This document shows positions 20,355 to 29,128 of a stretch of DNA of 64,000 nt, one piece after another. The position numbers and the translations under genes were made by a program. Each line of letters opens with the position of its first letter. Positions within the stretch are counted from its first letter, which is position 1. The notes below the pieces were generated by a model, which searched no databases, was not told where the DNA came from, and saw only the letters and a list, made by a program, of their open reading frames with translations. The DNA comes from Rhizobiaceae bacterium (GTDB lineage: Bacteria > Pseudomonadota > Alphaproteobacteria > Rhizobiales > Rhizobiaceae): NCBI GenBank assembly GCA_028279875.1, contig JANQMU010000089.1, forward strand, positions 1 to 64,000, read 5' to 3'.

Positions 20355-21269
20355 ATGAGTGTTGCCGAGAAAAGCGCCGCCGATACCACGCTCGCGGGTA
20401 TCGGCTGGATGGTGCTTTCGACCCTGTGCTTCGTCGCCGTTACCGGCATCGTCCGCTATATCGGCACCGATATCGCCGCAGTCGAGGCGGCGTTTATCCG
20501 CTATGCCTTCGGGGTGGTTTTGTTTCTGCCCCTGATGGGCCGGCTGCTGCGCAAGCCGCCGGCAATCAAGATGGCGAAAATCTATGTGGTGCGCGGAGCC
20601 CTGCACGGCGTTGCGGTTATTCTGTGGTTCTACGCCATGGCGCGGATTCCGATCGCCGAGGTCACCGCACTGGGCTACACCGCGCCGATTTTTGTCGCCA
20701 TCGGCGCCGCCGTCTATTTCGGCGAACGCCTGCATGTCAGGCGCGTCGTCGCCATTGTCGTTGGGTTTGTCGGGACCATGATCATCCTGCGGCCGGGATT
20801 TCAGGAGGTTTCGGTCGGCCAGCTCGCGCAATTGATCGCGGCACCGCTTTTCGCGGCCTCGTTTCTGTTCGCCAAGCGCCTGACCGACGAGGAGGATCCG
20901 GTCGTCATCGTCATGATGCTGTCCATTGTCTGTACGCTGGTTCTGCTGCCCATCGCGATCCTCAACTGGACAACGCCGACCTTGGAGGAGGTCGTCTGGC
21001 TGGCTTTGACGGCGGTCGTCGCAACGCTTGGTCACTACACGATGACCCGCGCCATCCTTGCCGCGCCGCTGACCGTGACGCAGCCGGTCGGGTTTTTGCA
21101 GCTCATCTGGGCGACGATGCTCGGCATCATGGTTTTCGGCGAACCGGCGGACTTCTACGTTCTGCTCGGCGGCGGCATCGTCGTGGCGGCGATCACCTTC
21201 ATCTCGCACCGCGAGGCCGTCGCCGCGCGTCGCCAGATCACGCCGCCCGCCGCCGCCACCAAGGACTGA
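20355..21269 (+). CDS. DMT/EamA family transporter
   Basis: Ten-TM drug/metabolite transporter pattern in ORF 20271..21269; start position uncertain (ATG MSVAEKSAAD near 20355). Confidence 0.88.
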   Translation: MSVAEKSAADTTLAGIGWMVLSTLCFVAVTGIVRYIGTDIAAVEAAFIRYAFGVVLFLPLMGRLLRKPPAIKMAKIYVVRGALHGVAVILWFYAMARIPIAEVTALGYTAPIFVAIGAAVYFGERLHVRRVVAIVVGFVGTMIILRPGFQEVSVGQLAQLIAAPLFAASFLFAKRLTDEEDPVVIVMMLSIVCTLVLLPIAILNWTTPTLEEVVWLALTAVVATLGHYTMTRAILAAPLTVTQPVGFLQLIWATMLGIMVFGEPADFYVLLGGGIVVAAITFISHREAVAARRQITPPAAATKD

Positions 21270-21328
21270 CGGACCGCCGTGATGAAACAGCCGATCGACG
21301 ATGGCCTAGAACACGCCCGGCCCGCCGC

Positions 21329-22543
21329 ATGAAGAACCCGCAAACGCTCGACAGCGCCTATTCCTGGAGCCGGCTGGCGATCACCTTGCTGATCGCCACC
21401 ATCGGCAATGCCGGCATGTGGTCCATCGTCGTCATCATGCCGGCCGTTCAGGCCGAATTCGGCATCGACCGCGCCGATGCGTCGTTGCCCTATACCTTCA
21501 CGATGATCGGCTTTGCCGTCGGCAATCTGGTGATCGGCCGGGCGGTCGACCGATATGGCGTGTGCCTGGCGCTGATCTGCGCCACCGTTTTGATCGCCGC
21601 CGGTTTCGCGCTGGCGGCCTGGAGTTCCTCGATCTATGCGATGTCGATTTGCCAGTTGGTTATCGGCTTCGGCACGGCAGCCGGCTTCGGCCCGCTGCTC
21701 GCCGATATCTCCCACTGGTTCCTGCGCCGCCGTGGCATCGCCGTCGCCATTGCCGCCTGCGGCAACTACCTGTCCGGGGCGATCTGGCCGATCCTGCTGA
21801 GCGGTGTGTTGAGCGAGTCGGGCTGGCGTTCGGCCTATCTGATCCTCGCCGCCATTTCCCTTTTGACCATGGTGCCGCTGTCGCTTCTGTTGCGCCGCCG
21901 CGTGCCGGCGGCGGCGACGCAGATTGCCCGGGATCTTGCCACGGCCAACGCCCGCGCCGTCCATTATTCGCCGCGCATGCTGCAGCTTCTTCTGGTGGTC
22001 GCCGGCATCGGATGCTGCGTTGCCATGGCGATGCCGCAGGTCCACATCGTGTCGCTTTGCGTCGATCTTGGATACGGACCGGCGGCGGGCGCTGAAATGC
22101 TCTCGGTGATGCTGCTGGGCGGTGTGGCCTCGCGCCTTGTCTTCGGCCTGATCGCCGACCGGCTGGGAGGCGTGCTGGCGCTGCTGATCGGGTCGAGCCT
22201 GCAATGTATCGCGCTGTTCCTGTATCTGCCCTATGACGGGCTGGCTTCGCTCTATATCGTCAGCCTGATCTTCGGACTGTCGCAGGGCGGTGTCATCCCG
22301 AGCTACGCGCTGATCGTTCGCGAATATATGCCGCCGCAGGAGGCCGGTGCGCGGGTCGGCGTGGTGATCACGGCGACGATTGTCGGCATGGCCGTCGGCG
22401 GCTGGATGTCCGGCTGGATTTACGATGTGACCGGTTCCTACCAGATGGCGTTCATCAACGGCATTCTGTGGAACATCCTCAACATCGCCATCATCGCGAC
22501 GATCTTCGTCAAATCCAGACACACCACGCGTGTCGCCGCATGA
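21329..22543 (+). CDS. MFS transporter
   Basis: 12-TM pattern; IGRAVDRYG, FGLIADRLGG; in-frame ATG 21329. Confidence 0.9.
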   Translation: MKNPQTLDSAYSWSRLAITLLIATIGNAGMWSIVVIMPAVQAEFGIDRADASLPYTFTMIGFAVGNLVIGRAVDRYGVCLALICATVLIAAGFALAAWSSSIYAMSICQLVIGFGTAAGFGPLLADISHWFLRRRGIAVAIAACGNYLSGAIWPILLSGVLSESGWRSAYLILAAISLLTMVPLSLLLRRRVPAAATQIARDLATANARAVHYSPRMLQLLLVVAGIGCCVAMAMPQVHIVSLCVDLGYGPAAGAEMLSVMLLGGVASRLVFGLIADRLGGVLALLIGSSLQCIALFLYLPYDGLASLYIVSLIFGLSQGGVIPSYALIVREYMPPQEAGARVGVVITATIVGMAVGGWMSGWIYDVTGSYQMAFINGILWNILNIAIIATIFVKSRHTTRVAA

Positions 22544-23469
22544 GCGTCGATCGCATTCAGTTGCAGGCCGACAGGCCCTATATCGGGGTCCTGCTGATCA
22601 TCCTGTTCTGCGCCTTTGCACCGCTTGGCGACGGTATTGCCAAATATCTCGGCGACACGGTCTCGATCGGCCAGATTCTGGCGATCCGCTTCGCTGCGCA
22701 GGCGCTGTTCCTGGTGCCGCTCGTCTGGCTGACCAGCGGATCGATCCGTGTGTCACGGCGGGTGTTCCGGCTGACGGTCATCCGGACGGTCCTGCACATT
22801 CTGGCCATCGGCACCTTTTTCACGGCGCTGCGCTACCTGCCCCTGGCCGATGCGCTGGCCATCGCCTTCGTCATGCCTTTCATCATGCTGCTGCTCGGCC
22901 GGATGGTGTTGAACGAGGAGGTCGGAATCCGCCGCCTTGTCGCCTGCGGGATCGGCTTCGTCGGCACACTGCTGGTCATCCAGCCGAGTTTTGCAATGGT
23001 CGGCGCGCCGGCACTGCTGCCGCTTCTGGTCGCCGCGCTCTTTGCGCTGTTCATGCTGTTCACCCGGCAGGTCGCGAAGGATGTCGACCCGATCGGCCTG
23101 CAGGCGGTCAGCGGACTGGTCGCTACCGCGGTGCTGGTGCCGGCGGTGCTGGTGGGCTGGGCCCTGGGTCTGCCCGCCGCCGACCTTGCGATACCGACGG
23201 CAATCGATGCTTGGCTGCTGGCGGCAATTGCCGTGATCGGCACGCTCGCCCACCTGCTGATGACCTGGGCCCTGCGTTTTGCGCCGTCGGCGACACTGGC
23301 GCCGTTGCAATATATCGAGATTCCTTTCGCCACCATCATCGGCTATCTGATTTTTGGCGATCTGCCCAACGGGCTGGCGGCGGTCGGCATCGCCATCACC
23401 ATGGCGGCGGGGCTCTATGTCGTCTTCCGCGAGCGTGCCAACGCCCAGGTCGTGCCGCCTGAGACCTGA
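22540..23469 (+). CDS. DMT/EamA family transporter
   Basis: ATG 22540 overlaps previous stop; GDGIAKYLGDTVSIGQILAIRF, YIEIPFATIIGYLIFGD. Confidence 0.9.
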   Translation: MSVDRIQLQADRPYIGVLLIILFCAFAPLGDGIAKYLGDTVSIGQILAIRFAAQALFLVPLVWLTSGSIRVSRRVFRLTVIRTVLHILAIGTFFTALRYLPLADALAIAFVMPFIMLLLGRMVLNEEVGIRRLVACGIGFVGTLLVIQPSFAMVGAPALLPLLVAALFALFMLFTRQVAKDVDPIGLQAVSGLVATAVLVPAVLVGWALGLPAADLAIPTAIDAWLLAAIAVIGTLAHLLMTWALRFAPSATLAPLQYIEIPFATIIGYLIFGDLPNGLAAVGIAITMAAGLYVVFRERANAQVVPPET

Positions 23470-23477
23470 CAACCGTC

Positions 23478-24599
23478 CTATGCACTCGCCGCACGCGGCC
23501 GGATCAGTTTTCCGGTCTGCCGCTGCTCGAAGATATGGGCGACCCACCCGGCCGTCCGGCCGACCGCGAAAAGGCCGAGGCCGGCGCCGTCCGGCAGTTT
23601 CAGTTCACGTTCCAGATGGGCCAGCGCAAAATCCAGCGCCGGGTGCTGCCCGGTCGCCCCGTGGATCCCCCTGAGGCGGCGGCGCCAGGTCGCGGAGACG
23701 CCACAGACCTTCAACAGGGCTTTGGTTCTCGGGTCACCGTCCGGGTAGAGCGGGTGGCCGAAGCCCGGCGGCGGATCGCCGCCCGGCGAGACAGCACTGC
23801 CCGCCTCGACGGCGTTCATCCAGTCGCGGCACCGTGTCGTAAGCCCGCCATGCAGACCGCCGGAAAGCGTTGCCAGACCGGCGAGCAGCGATGCCGGCAG
23901 GGAGGCGCCGGCCGAGGCCGCTACCCGGGCGGCATAGGCCGAGGCGTTGAGTTCATGGTCGGCGCACAGGACCAGCGCCCGGCGGATCAGGTCCGGGGCG
24001 CGCGAGTCGTCCGACCAGGCATTGGCGAGCAACTGGTGAATGGGCGTTCCGGGCTCGCCGGCGGTGCCGGCGGCATGCAGCGCCGTCAGCCGGATGATCC
24101 GTCCGGCCCGCGGCCGCCCGTCGCTCCTGCTTTGCGCGATGGCCTGACCAGCCATCATCGTGACGATCCGTTCAAAGGGCCGGGGGTTTGAAGCCGGGCC
24201 GGCATCATCGCGTCGACCCACGGGCCGGCAATGAGCCCGGCACAAGAGCCGGACGACCTCCTCAAACGTTCGGGTCTGAGACAGGCCAATGGCATTCCGT
24301 CCCCGATAGGTGAACGTCCCGTCGGCGATGCGGGTGATGTTGGACGTCAGCACCGGCTCGCCCCAGTGAATGGTCGATTCGGCCACGGAGCGGCGTGAGC
24401 GGCCTCGGCGCTGACGCGCCAGAAGCGTATCGACATCGCGCCGGTCGTAAAGGCTCTTGCGGGCATCACCCGGATGGGCGACAGCCCGCACCAGACCGCG
24501 GCTCACATAGGCATAGAGCGTATCCCTCGAAATGCCCAGTCTCCGGCAGACATCGCCGGAACCGAGTGTGCAATAGCCGGCATCATCGGGATTTTTCAT
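23478..24599 (-). CDS. Citrate synthase family protein with N-terminal MerR/excisionase-type helix-turn-helix
   Basis: N-term YCTLGSGDVCRRLGISRDTLYAYVSRGLV...SLYDRRDVDTLL (HTH); C-term SGGLHGGLTTR, GFGHPLYPDGDPR, LDFALAHL citrate-synthase motifs. Confidence 0.88.
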   Translation of the reverse strand: MKNPDDAGYCTLGSGDVCRRLGISRDTLYAYVSRGLVRAVAHPGDARKSLYDRRDVDTLLARQRRGRSRRSVAESTIHWGEPVLTSNITRIADGTFTYRGRNAIGLSQTRTFEEVVRLLCRAHCRPVGRRDDAGPASNPRPFERIVTMMAGQAIAQSRSDGRPRAGRIIRLTALHAAGTAGEPGTPIHQLLANAWSDDSRAPDLIRRALVLCADHELNASAYAARVAASAGASLPASLLAGLATLSGGLHGGLTTRCRDWMNAVEAGSAVSPGGDPPPGFGHPLYPDGDPRTKALLKVCGVSATWRRRLRGIHGATGQHPALDFALAHLERELKLPDGAGLGLFAVGRTAGWVAHIFEQRQTGKLIRPRAASA

Positions 24600-24606
24600 A
24601 TTGATT

Positions 24607-24620
24607 ATCTTGATCAAGAT
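24607..24620. promoter_or_regulatory. Perfect 14-bp palindrome ATCTTGATCAAGAT just upstream of the HTH-citrate synthase start
   Basis: Read directly; 8-21 bp upstream of the ATG (24599, minus) and in the divergent intergenic region to the CoA-transferase. Confidence 0.6.
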
Positions 24621-24680
24621 TGACTGTCTGTCAACGGTTCTGTGTATTCCGCCCGCTCAGAACTGAAAGGTCTATATACG

Positions 24681-26036
24681 ATGGAAAATCCGTTCCTTGA
24701 TGAAATTCTGGCCGCGTTCCCCGATTACGGAAAACCGATGGTCCAGCCCGAAATCCACACCTGCGGAGAGGGAGACCTGCCGTCATGGTTCGACGTGACA
24801 GGTATCGCGGTGGCGGTGATTGCGGCCGCCGGCATCAAGCTGGCCCGGTGGGCCGATGCCGAAAGCCCCGTCACTATCAACCGCCGGCTGGCATCACTGT
24901 GGTTCGACATGACCCTGCGGCCAACGGGGTGGCAGGTTCCGTCTCCCTGGGACCCCATCGCCGGCGACTATCGGGCAAAGGATGGCTGGATCCGCCTTCA
25001 TACCAACGCGCCCCATCACCGGGTCGCGGCCCTGTCCGTCCTGGGCGTGCCCGCCGATGGACAAGGCTTGGAGCCGGCGGTGGAGAAATGGGATGCCGAC
25101 GCACTGGAATCGGCGATCGTCGAAGCCGGCGGATGCGCCGCTACGATGCGCGGTCTTGAGGCCTGGGCCCGGCATCCGCAGGGCAGGGCGGTGATCCGCG
25201 AACCGCTGATCTGGTGGCGGGAACATCCGCCGGCGGAGCCCGGACCTGACCGGCGGGACCGCGACCGGCCTCTCGCAGGCATCCGTGTTCTCGACCTGAC
25301 GCGGGTGCTGGCCGGCCCGGTCGCCGGCCGGTTTCTCGCCGCCTATGGCGCCGATCTCCTGCGGGTCGATCCGGCAGATTGGGATGAGCCTGGCGTCGTA
25401 CCCGAGGTGACACTCGGCAAGCGCTGCGCCGGCCTCGATCTGAAGGATTCGGATGATCGGTCCACCTTTGAAACCCTGCTGAAGGACGCCGATGTTCTGC
25501 TGCATGGCTACCGGGCCAACGCGCTGGCCGGACTGGGATACGGCCCAGAGGCGTTGCGGCGCATCAATCCGCGCCTGATCGATGTCTCGCACAATGCCTA
25601 TGGCTGGTCCGGTCCCTGGGTCAACCGGCGCGGTTTCGACAGCCTCGTGCAGATGAGCAGCGGCATCGCCGATTACGGCATGCGCATGGGCGGCACCGAC
25701 CGGCCGCATCCGCTGCCGGTTCAGGCCCTCGATCATGCGACGGGTTATCTAATCGCCGCCTCGGCCCTGCATGCGCTAGGAGAACGGACCGCCTCCGGCC
25801 GCGTCCTGTCGGCGCGGCTGTCGCTGGCCCGGGTCGCGCATCTGCTGATCGCCAGCAAGCGGACCGAGTTGACCGGCGGTCTGCCGGCCGAAACGCAGCA
25901 CGACATCGACCCGCTTGTCGAGGAAACCGCGTGGGGTCCGGCCCGCCGCATCCGGTTTCCGCTGCGCCTGCCCGGTCTGGACCATGCCTGGGATCATGCT
26001 GCCGGCAATTTGCGCGCTTCGCCGGCCGTCTGGTAG
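24681..26036 (+). CDS. Class III (CaiB/BaiF-type) CoA-transferase
   Basis: GIRVLDLTRVLAGPVAGRFLAAYGADLLRVDP, YRANALAGLGYGPEALRRINPRLIDVSHNAYGWSGPW, LDHATGY. Confidence 0.9.
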   Translation: MENPFLDEILAAFPDYGKPMVQPEIHTCGEGDLPSWFDVTGIAVAVIAAAGIKLARWADAESPVTINRRLASLWFDMTLRPTGWQVPSPWDPIAGDYRAKDGWIRLHTNAPHHRVAALSVLGVPADGQGLEPAVEKWDADALESAIVEAGGCAATMRGLEAWARHPQGRAVIREPLIWWREHPPAEPGPDRRDRDRPLAGIRVLDLTRVLAGPVAGRFLAAYGADLLRVDPADWDEPGVVPEVTLGKRCAGLDLKDSDDRSTFETLLKDADVLLHGYRANALAGLGYGPEALRRINPRLIDVSHNAYGWSGPWVNRRGFDSLVQMSSGIADYGMRMGGTDRPHPLPVQALDHATGYLIAASALHALGERTASGRVLSARLSLARVAHLLIASKRTELTGGLPAETQHDIDPLVEETAWGPARRIRFPLRLPGLDHAWDHAAGNLRASPAVW

Positions 26037-26046
26037 CCCGACCGCA

Positions 26047-26802
26047 CTACTCGTCACCCTCGAACTGCCGCGCGCTGTGATCGACGTCGATCTCCACGCG
26101 GTCGGCGGCGAAGCTGGTCTTGGAATACTCCACCCGGGTGCCATCCAGTTCGGCGTTGACGGCCTCCGTCTGCAGGACGATCGCGCCGGGCGAAAGCTGC
26201 AGGTCGTCGAGCATTTGCGGGCTCGCATGGTGGGCCGAAATGCGCGTCGATACGCGCACATAGTCATCAATGCCGAATCGATTGAAGGTCGCCGTGACCG
26301 ACCCAAGGGTCCGGTAGACGTCGACAAAATCGGGGAACCGCTCCGCGTCGAGCCATCGCCTGGCGCTCGATACGGGAACCGCGTCGGCCGTGCTGATCGC
26401 GTCCATCCTGTGGACCGGTGCTCCGATCGGGAGTTGAAGGGCCTCGGCAACGGGCTTCGAGGCGGGCTCGGTCACATGGGCCTTCAACAGACCCTGGCGT
26501 GTCTGGGTCTGGCCTGCCAGACCGGCGGTAAACCGCGTTCGCCGGCCGACCGGGAAGCGCAGGCGCGTGCGCCGGTCGATAAAGGTGCCGCGGCCCTGTT
26601 CGACACGCAGCACGCCTTCCTTTTTCAGCGACGCGATGGCGCTGCGGACCGTGTGCCTGTTGACTGCAAAGCGCTTCGCCAGTTCGACTTCGCCCGGAAG
26701 CATTCCAAGGCCGTCGAACTCGCCGGCGCTGATGGCGACGCGGATCTGGTCGGCAATCTGCCGCCAAAGGGCGATGCCGCTATGGCGTTCCACAAGGCTC
26801 AT
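26047..26802 (-). CDS. phnF: GntR/HutC family regulator PhnF
   Basis: GntR wHTH MLPGEVELAKRFAVNRHTVRSAIASLKKEGVLRVEQGRGTFI; UTRA domain; divergent from phnG. Confidence 0.92.
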   Translation of the reverse strand: MSLVERHSGIALWRQIADQIRVAISAGEFDGLGMLPGEVELAKRFAVNRHTVRSAIASLKKEGVLRVEQGRGTFIDRRTRLRFPVGRRTRFTAGLAGQTQTRQGLLKAHVTEPASKPVAEALQLPIGAPVHRMDAISTADAVPVSSARRWLDAERFPDFVDVYRTLGSVTATFNRFGIDDYVRVSTRISAHHASPQMLDDLQLSPGAIVLQTEAVNAELDGTRVEYSKTSFAADRVEIDVDHSARQFEGDE

Positions 26803-26827
26803 AACACTCGGCTCATAAAATGAATTT

Positions 26828-26845
26828 CCGTCACCTGATTGTCAT
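26828..26845 (+). promoter_or_regulatory. Candidate Pho box upstream of phnG (CCGTCAC-CTGA-TTGTCAT)
   Basis: Two 7-mers resembling CTGTCAT in 11-bp phase. Confidence 0.55.
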
Positions 26846-26879
26846 CTTCGGCAACTAAGGATAGTCTCTAGATGTATAG

Positions 26880-26899
26880 TTGTCTAGATGAATAGACAA
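26880..26899. promoter_or_regulatory. Candidate PhnF operator: TTGTCTA-GATGAA-TAGACAA, preceded by a related TCTAGATGTATAG copy at 26867-26879
   Basis: Perfect 7-bp inverted repeat directly upstream of phnG (ATG 26911), with a 13-bp near-identical direct repeat 16 bp upstream. Confidence 0.55.
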
Positions 26900-26910
26900 A
26901 TGAGGATCGA

Positions 26911-27387
26911 ATGACACAGGAGATGGAAGGCGCCGCCTCCGACCATCAGGCTGCCCGCAAATCGGCCATGGCGGTGCTGGCCAGGGCGGAAGCCGGTGAA
27001 TTGCGGTCGGCCTGGGATGCCTGGCCCGACCGCCCGGATGTGCGGCCGATCCGCGGACCCGAAACCGGCCTCGTCATGGTTCGCGGCCGCATCGGTGGCG
27101 GCGGCGCGCCGTTCAATCTCGGTGAAGCCACCGTTACCCGCGCGACCGTCGAATTGTCGAACGGCCATGTCGGTCACGCCCATGCGCTCGGCACCGACAA
27201 GGACAAGGTGCGGCATGCGGCGATCATCGACGCGCTGTGGCAGGACGAGGCGATGCGGGCGGCGGTCGAGGAAAAGATCGTCGCTCCGATCCGCCGGCGC
27301 CTTGACCGGCAGGACGGCAAAAGACGGGACGAGACGGCGGCCACCCGCGTCGATTTTTTCACCATGGTGCGCGGGGAAGACGAATGA
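26911..27387 (+). CDS. phnG: C-P lyase subunit PhnG
   Basis: RGRIGGGGAPFNLGEATVTRATVELSNGHVGHAHALGTDKDKVRHAAIIDALWQ. Confidence 0.94.
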   Translation: MTQEMEGAASDHQAARKSAMAVLARAEAGELRSAWDAWPDRPDVRPIRGPETGLVMVRGRIGGGGAPFNLGEATVTRATVELSNGHVGHAHALGTDKDKVRHAAIIDALWQDEAMRAAVEEKIVAPIRRRLDRQDGKRRDETAATRVDFFTMVRGEDE

Positions 27388-28010
27388 GTGCCGCGGCATC
27401 GCAGAGTGTTTTTCGCGGCGGGCTGAGCGATCCGGTCCTTGATGCGCAATCCGTGTTCCGGCAGATCATGGATGCACTGGCAAGGCCCGGATCGCGTCGC
27501 GCCATCGCGGCGTTCACCGCGCCGCCGGCCCCGCTTTCGCCCTGCGTCGGTGCGATTGCCGCCACCCTTTTTGATGGCGACACCAATATCTGGCTCGATC
27601 CGCAACTGGCGCGCCGCAGCGAGGTCGTCGGCTGGCTGACATTCCACACCGCCGCGCCGGTTGTCGAACAGGCTTTCGACGCCCGGTTTGCCATTGTCGA
27701 TGGTGCCGAGGCGCTGCCCTCGCTGGAGGCGTTTGCGCAGGGTACGCAGGACTATCCGGACCGTTCGACCACGATCATCCTTCAGGTGGAAAGCCTCGAG
27801 GGCGGCGCGCCGCTCAGCTTGAGCGGGCCGGGCATCAAGGACCGTGCGGCGATCGCGCCGTCGGGCCTGCCGCCGCATTTCTGCGAGCAATGGGCCGGCA
27901 ACCGCAGCCGTTTTCCACGTGGCGTCGACATGATCCTGGCCGCCACCGACGGCGTGATCGGCCTGCCGCGCACGACCGTGATACAGGCCGCAAACGGGCA
28001 GGAGGACTGA
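27384..28010 (+). CDS. phnH: C-P lyase subunit PhnH
   Basis: GGLSDPVLDAQSVFRQIMDALARPGS...GPGI, FPRGVDMILA. Confidence 0.94.
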   Translation: MSAAASQSVFRGGLSDPVLDAQSVFRQIMDALARPGSRRAIAAFTAPPAPLSPCVGAIAATLFDGDTNIWLDPQLARRSEVVGWLTFHTAAPVVEQAFDARFAIVDGAEALPSLEAFAQGTQDYPDRSTTIILQVESLEGGAPLSLSGPGIKDRAAIAPSGLPPHFCEQWAGNRSRFPRGVDMILAATDGVIGLPRTTVIQAANGQED

Positions 28011-28012
28011 CC

Positions 28013-29128
28013 ATGTATGTCGCGGTCAAGGGCGGCGAAGCCGCCATCGACAACGCCCACCGGCTGCTGGCCGACCGTCGGCGCGGCGACCGATCAGTGC
28101 CGGCGATACAACTGGAGCAGATTGTCGAGCAGCTCGGTCTGGCGGTCGACCGCATCATGAGCGAGGGCTCGCTTTACGACCGCGAACTGGCGGCACTGGC
28201 CTTCAAGCAGGCGCGCGGCGACATGATCGAGGCGATCTTTCTGCTGAGAGCCTATCGCACGACGCTGCCACGGTTCGGCACCAGCGAACCGGTCGACACC
28301 GGCGCCATGCTGATCGAGCGCCGTATATCGGCGACCTATAAGGACCTGCCGGGCGGCCAGTTGCTCGGTCCGACCTTCGACTATACCCACCGCCTGCTGG
28401 ATCCGGAGCTGATGGCCGATGGCCCGGTCGAGGCGCCGCAGCGGCGCGAGGCGGACAGCGACCGCACGCCACGCGTGTCCGAAATCCTCGCCCATGAAGG
28501 TCTGATCGAGGAGGACAGCGATCTGCCGGATGACCACCACGCTGGCGATCTGACGCGCGAGCCGATGGAGTTTCCGATGGCCCGCGACATCCGACTGCAG
28601 GCCCTGTCGCGCGGCGACGAAGGCTTCCTGCTGGCGCTCGGCTATTCGACCCAGCGCGGCTTTGCCCGCAGCCACCCCTTTGCCGGCGAGATCAGGATCG
28701 GCGAAGTCGAGGTGGAGATCGATGTTCCCGAACTCGGATTTTCGGTCAGCCTCGGCCGCATTCAGGTCACCGAATGCCAGATGGTCAACCAGTTCAAGGG
28801 GTCGGCCAAATCACCACCGCAATTTACCCGCGGCTACGGGCTGGTCTTCGGCCAGAGCGAACGCAAGGCGATGGCCATGTCGCTTGTCGACCGTTCCCTG
28901 CGTGCTACGGAACTGGGCGAGGATGTCACGGCCCCGGCGCAGGACGAGGAATTCGTCATCTCCCATGCCGACAATGTCCAGGCGACGGGCTTTGTCGAGC
29001 ATCTGAAACTGCCCCATTATGTGGATTTCCAGGCCGAACTCGATCTCGTTCGCCGCATGCGGGCCGAATTCGAAGCGTCGCAGCAGGCGGGCACGCCGGA
29101 CGACAGCAATCTGGAGGCGGCGGAATGA
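28013..29128 (+). CDS. phnI: C-P lyase subunit PhnI
   Basis: MYVAVKGGEAAIDNAHRLLADRRRGD..., GYSTQRGFARSHPFAGEIRIGEVEVE. Confidence 0.95.
   Translation: MYVAVKGGEAAIDNAHRLLADRRRGDRSVPAIQLEQIVEQLGLAVDRIMSEGSLYDRELAALAFKQARGDMIEAIFLLRAYRTTLPRFGTSEPVDTGAMLIERRISATYKDLPGGQLLGPTFDYTHRLLDPELMADGPVEAPQRREADSDRTPRVSEILAHEGLIEEDSDLPDDHHAGDLTREPMEFPMARDIRLQALSRGDEGFLLALGYSTQRGFARSHPFAGEIRIGEVEVEIDVPELGFSVSLGRIQVTECQMVNQFKGSAKSPPQFTRGYGLVFGQSERKAMAMSLVDRSLRATELGEDVTAPAQDEEFVISHADNVQATGFVEHLKLPHYVDFQAELDLVRRMRAEFEASQQAGTPDDSNLEAAE

Noticed and set aside
20426-21328. Upstream 301 codons of the MFS ORF 20426..22543
   Set aside because: Out-of-frame overlap with the DMT transporter; the MFS protein begins at the ATG at 21329.
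21155-22522. 455-aa minus-strand ORF opposite MFS/DMT genes
   Set aside because: Q/D/H/R-rich shadow translation without hydrophobic core or motifs.
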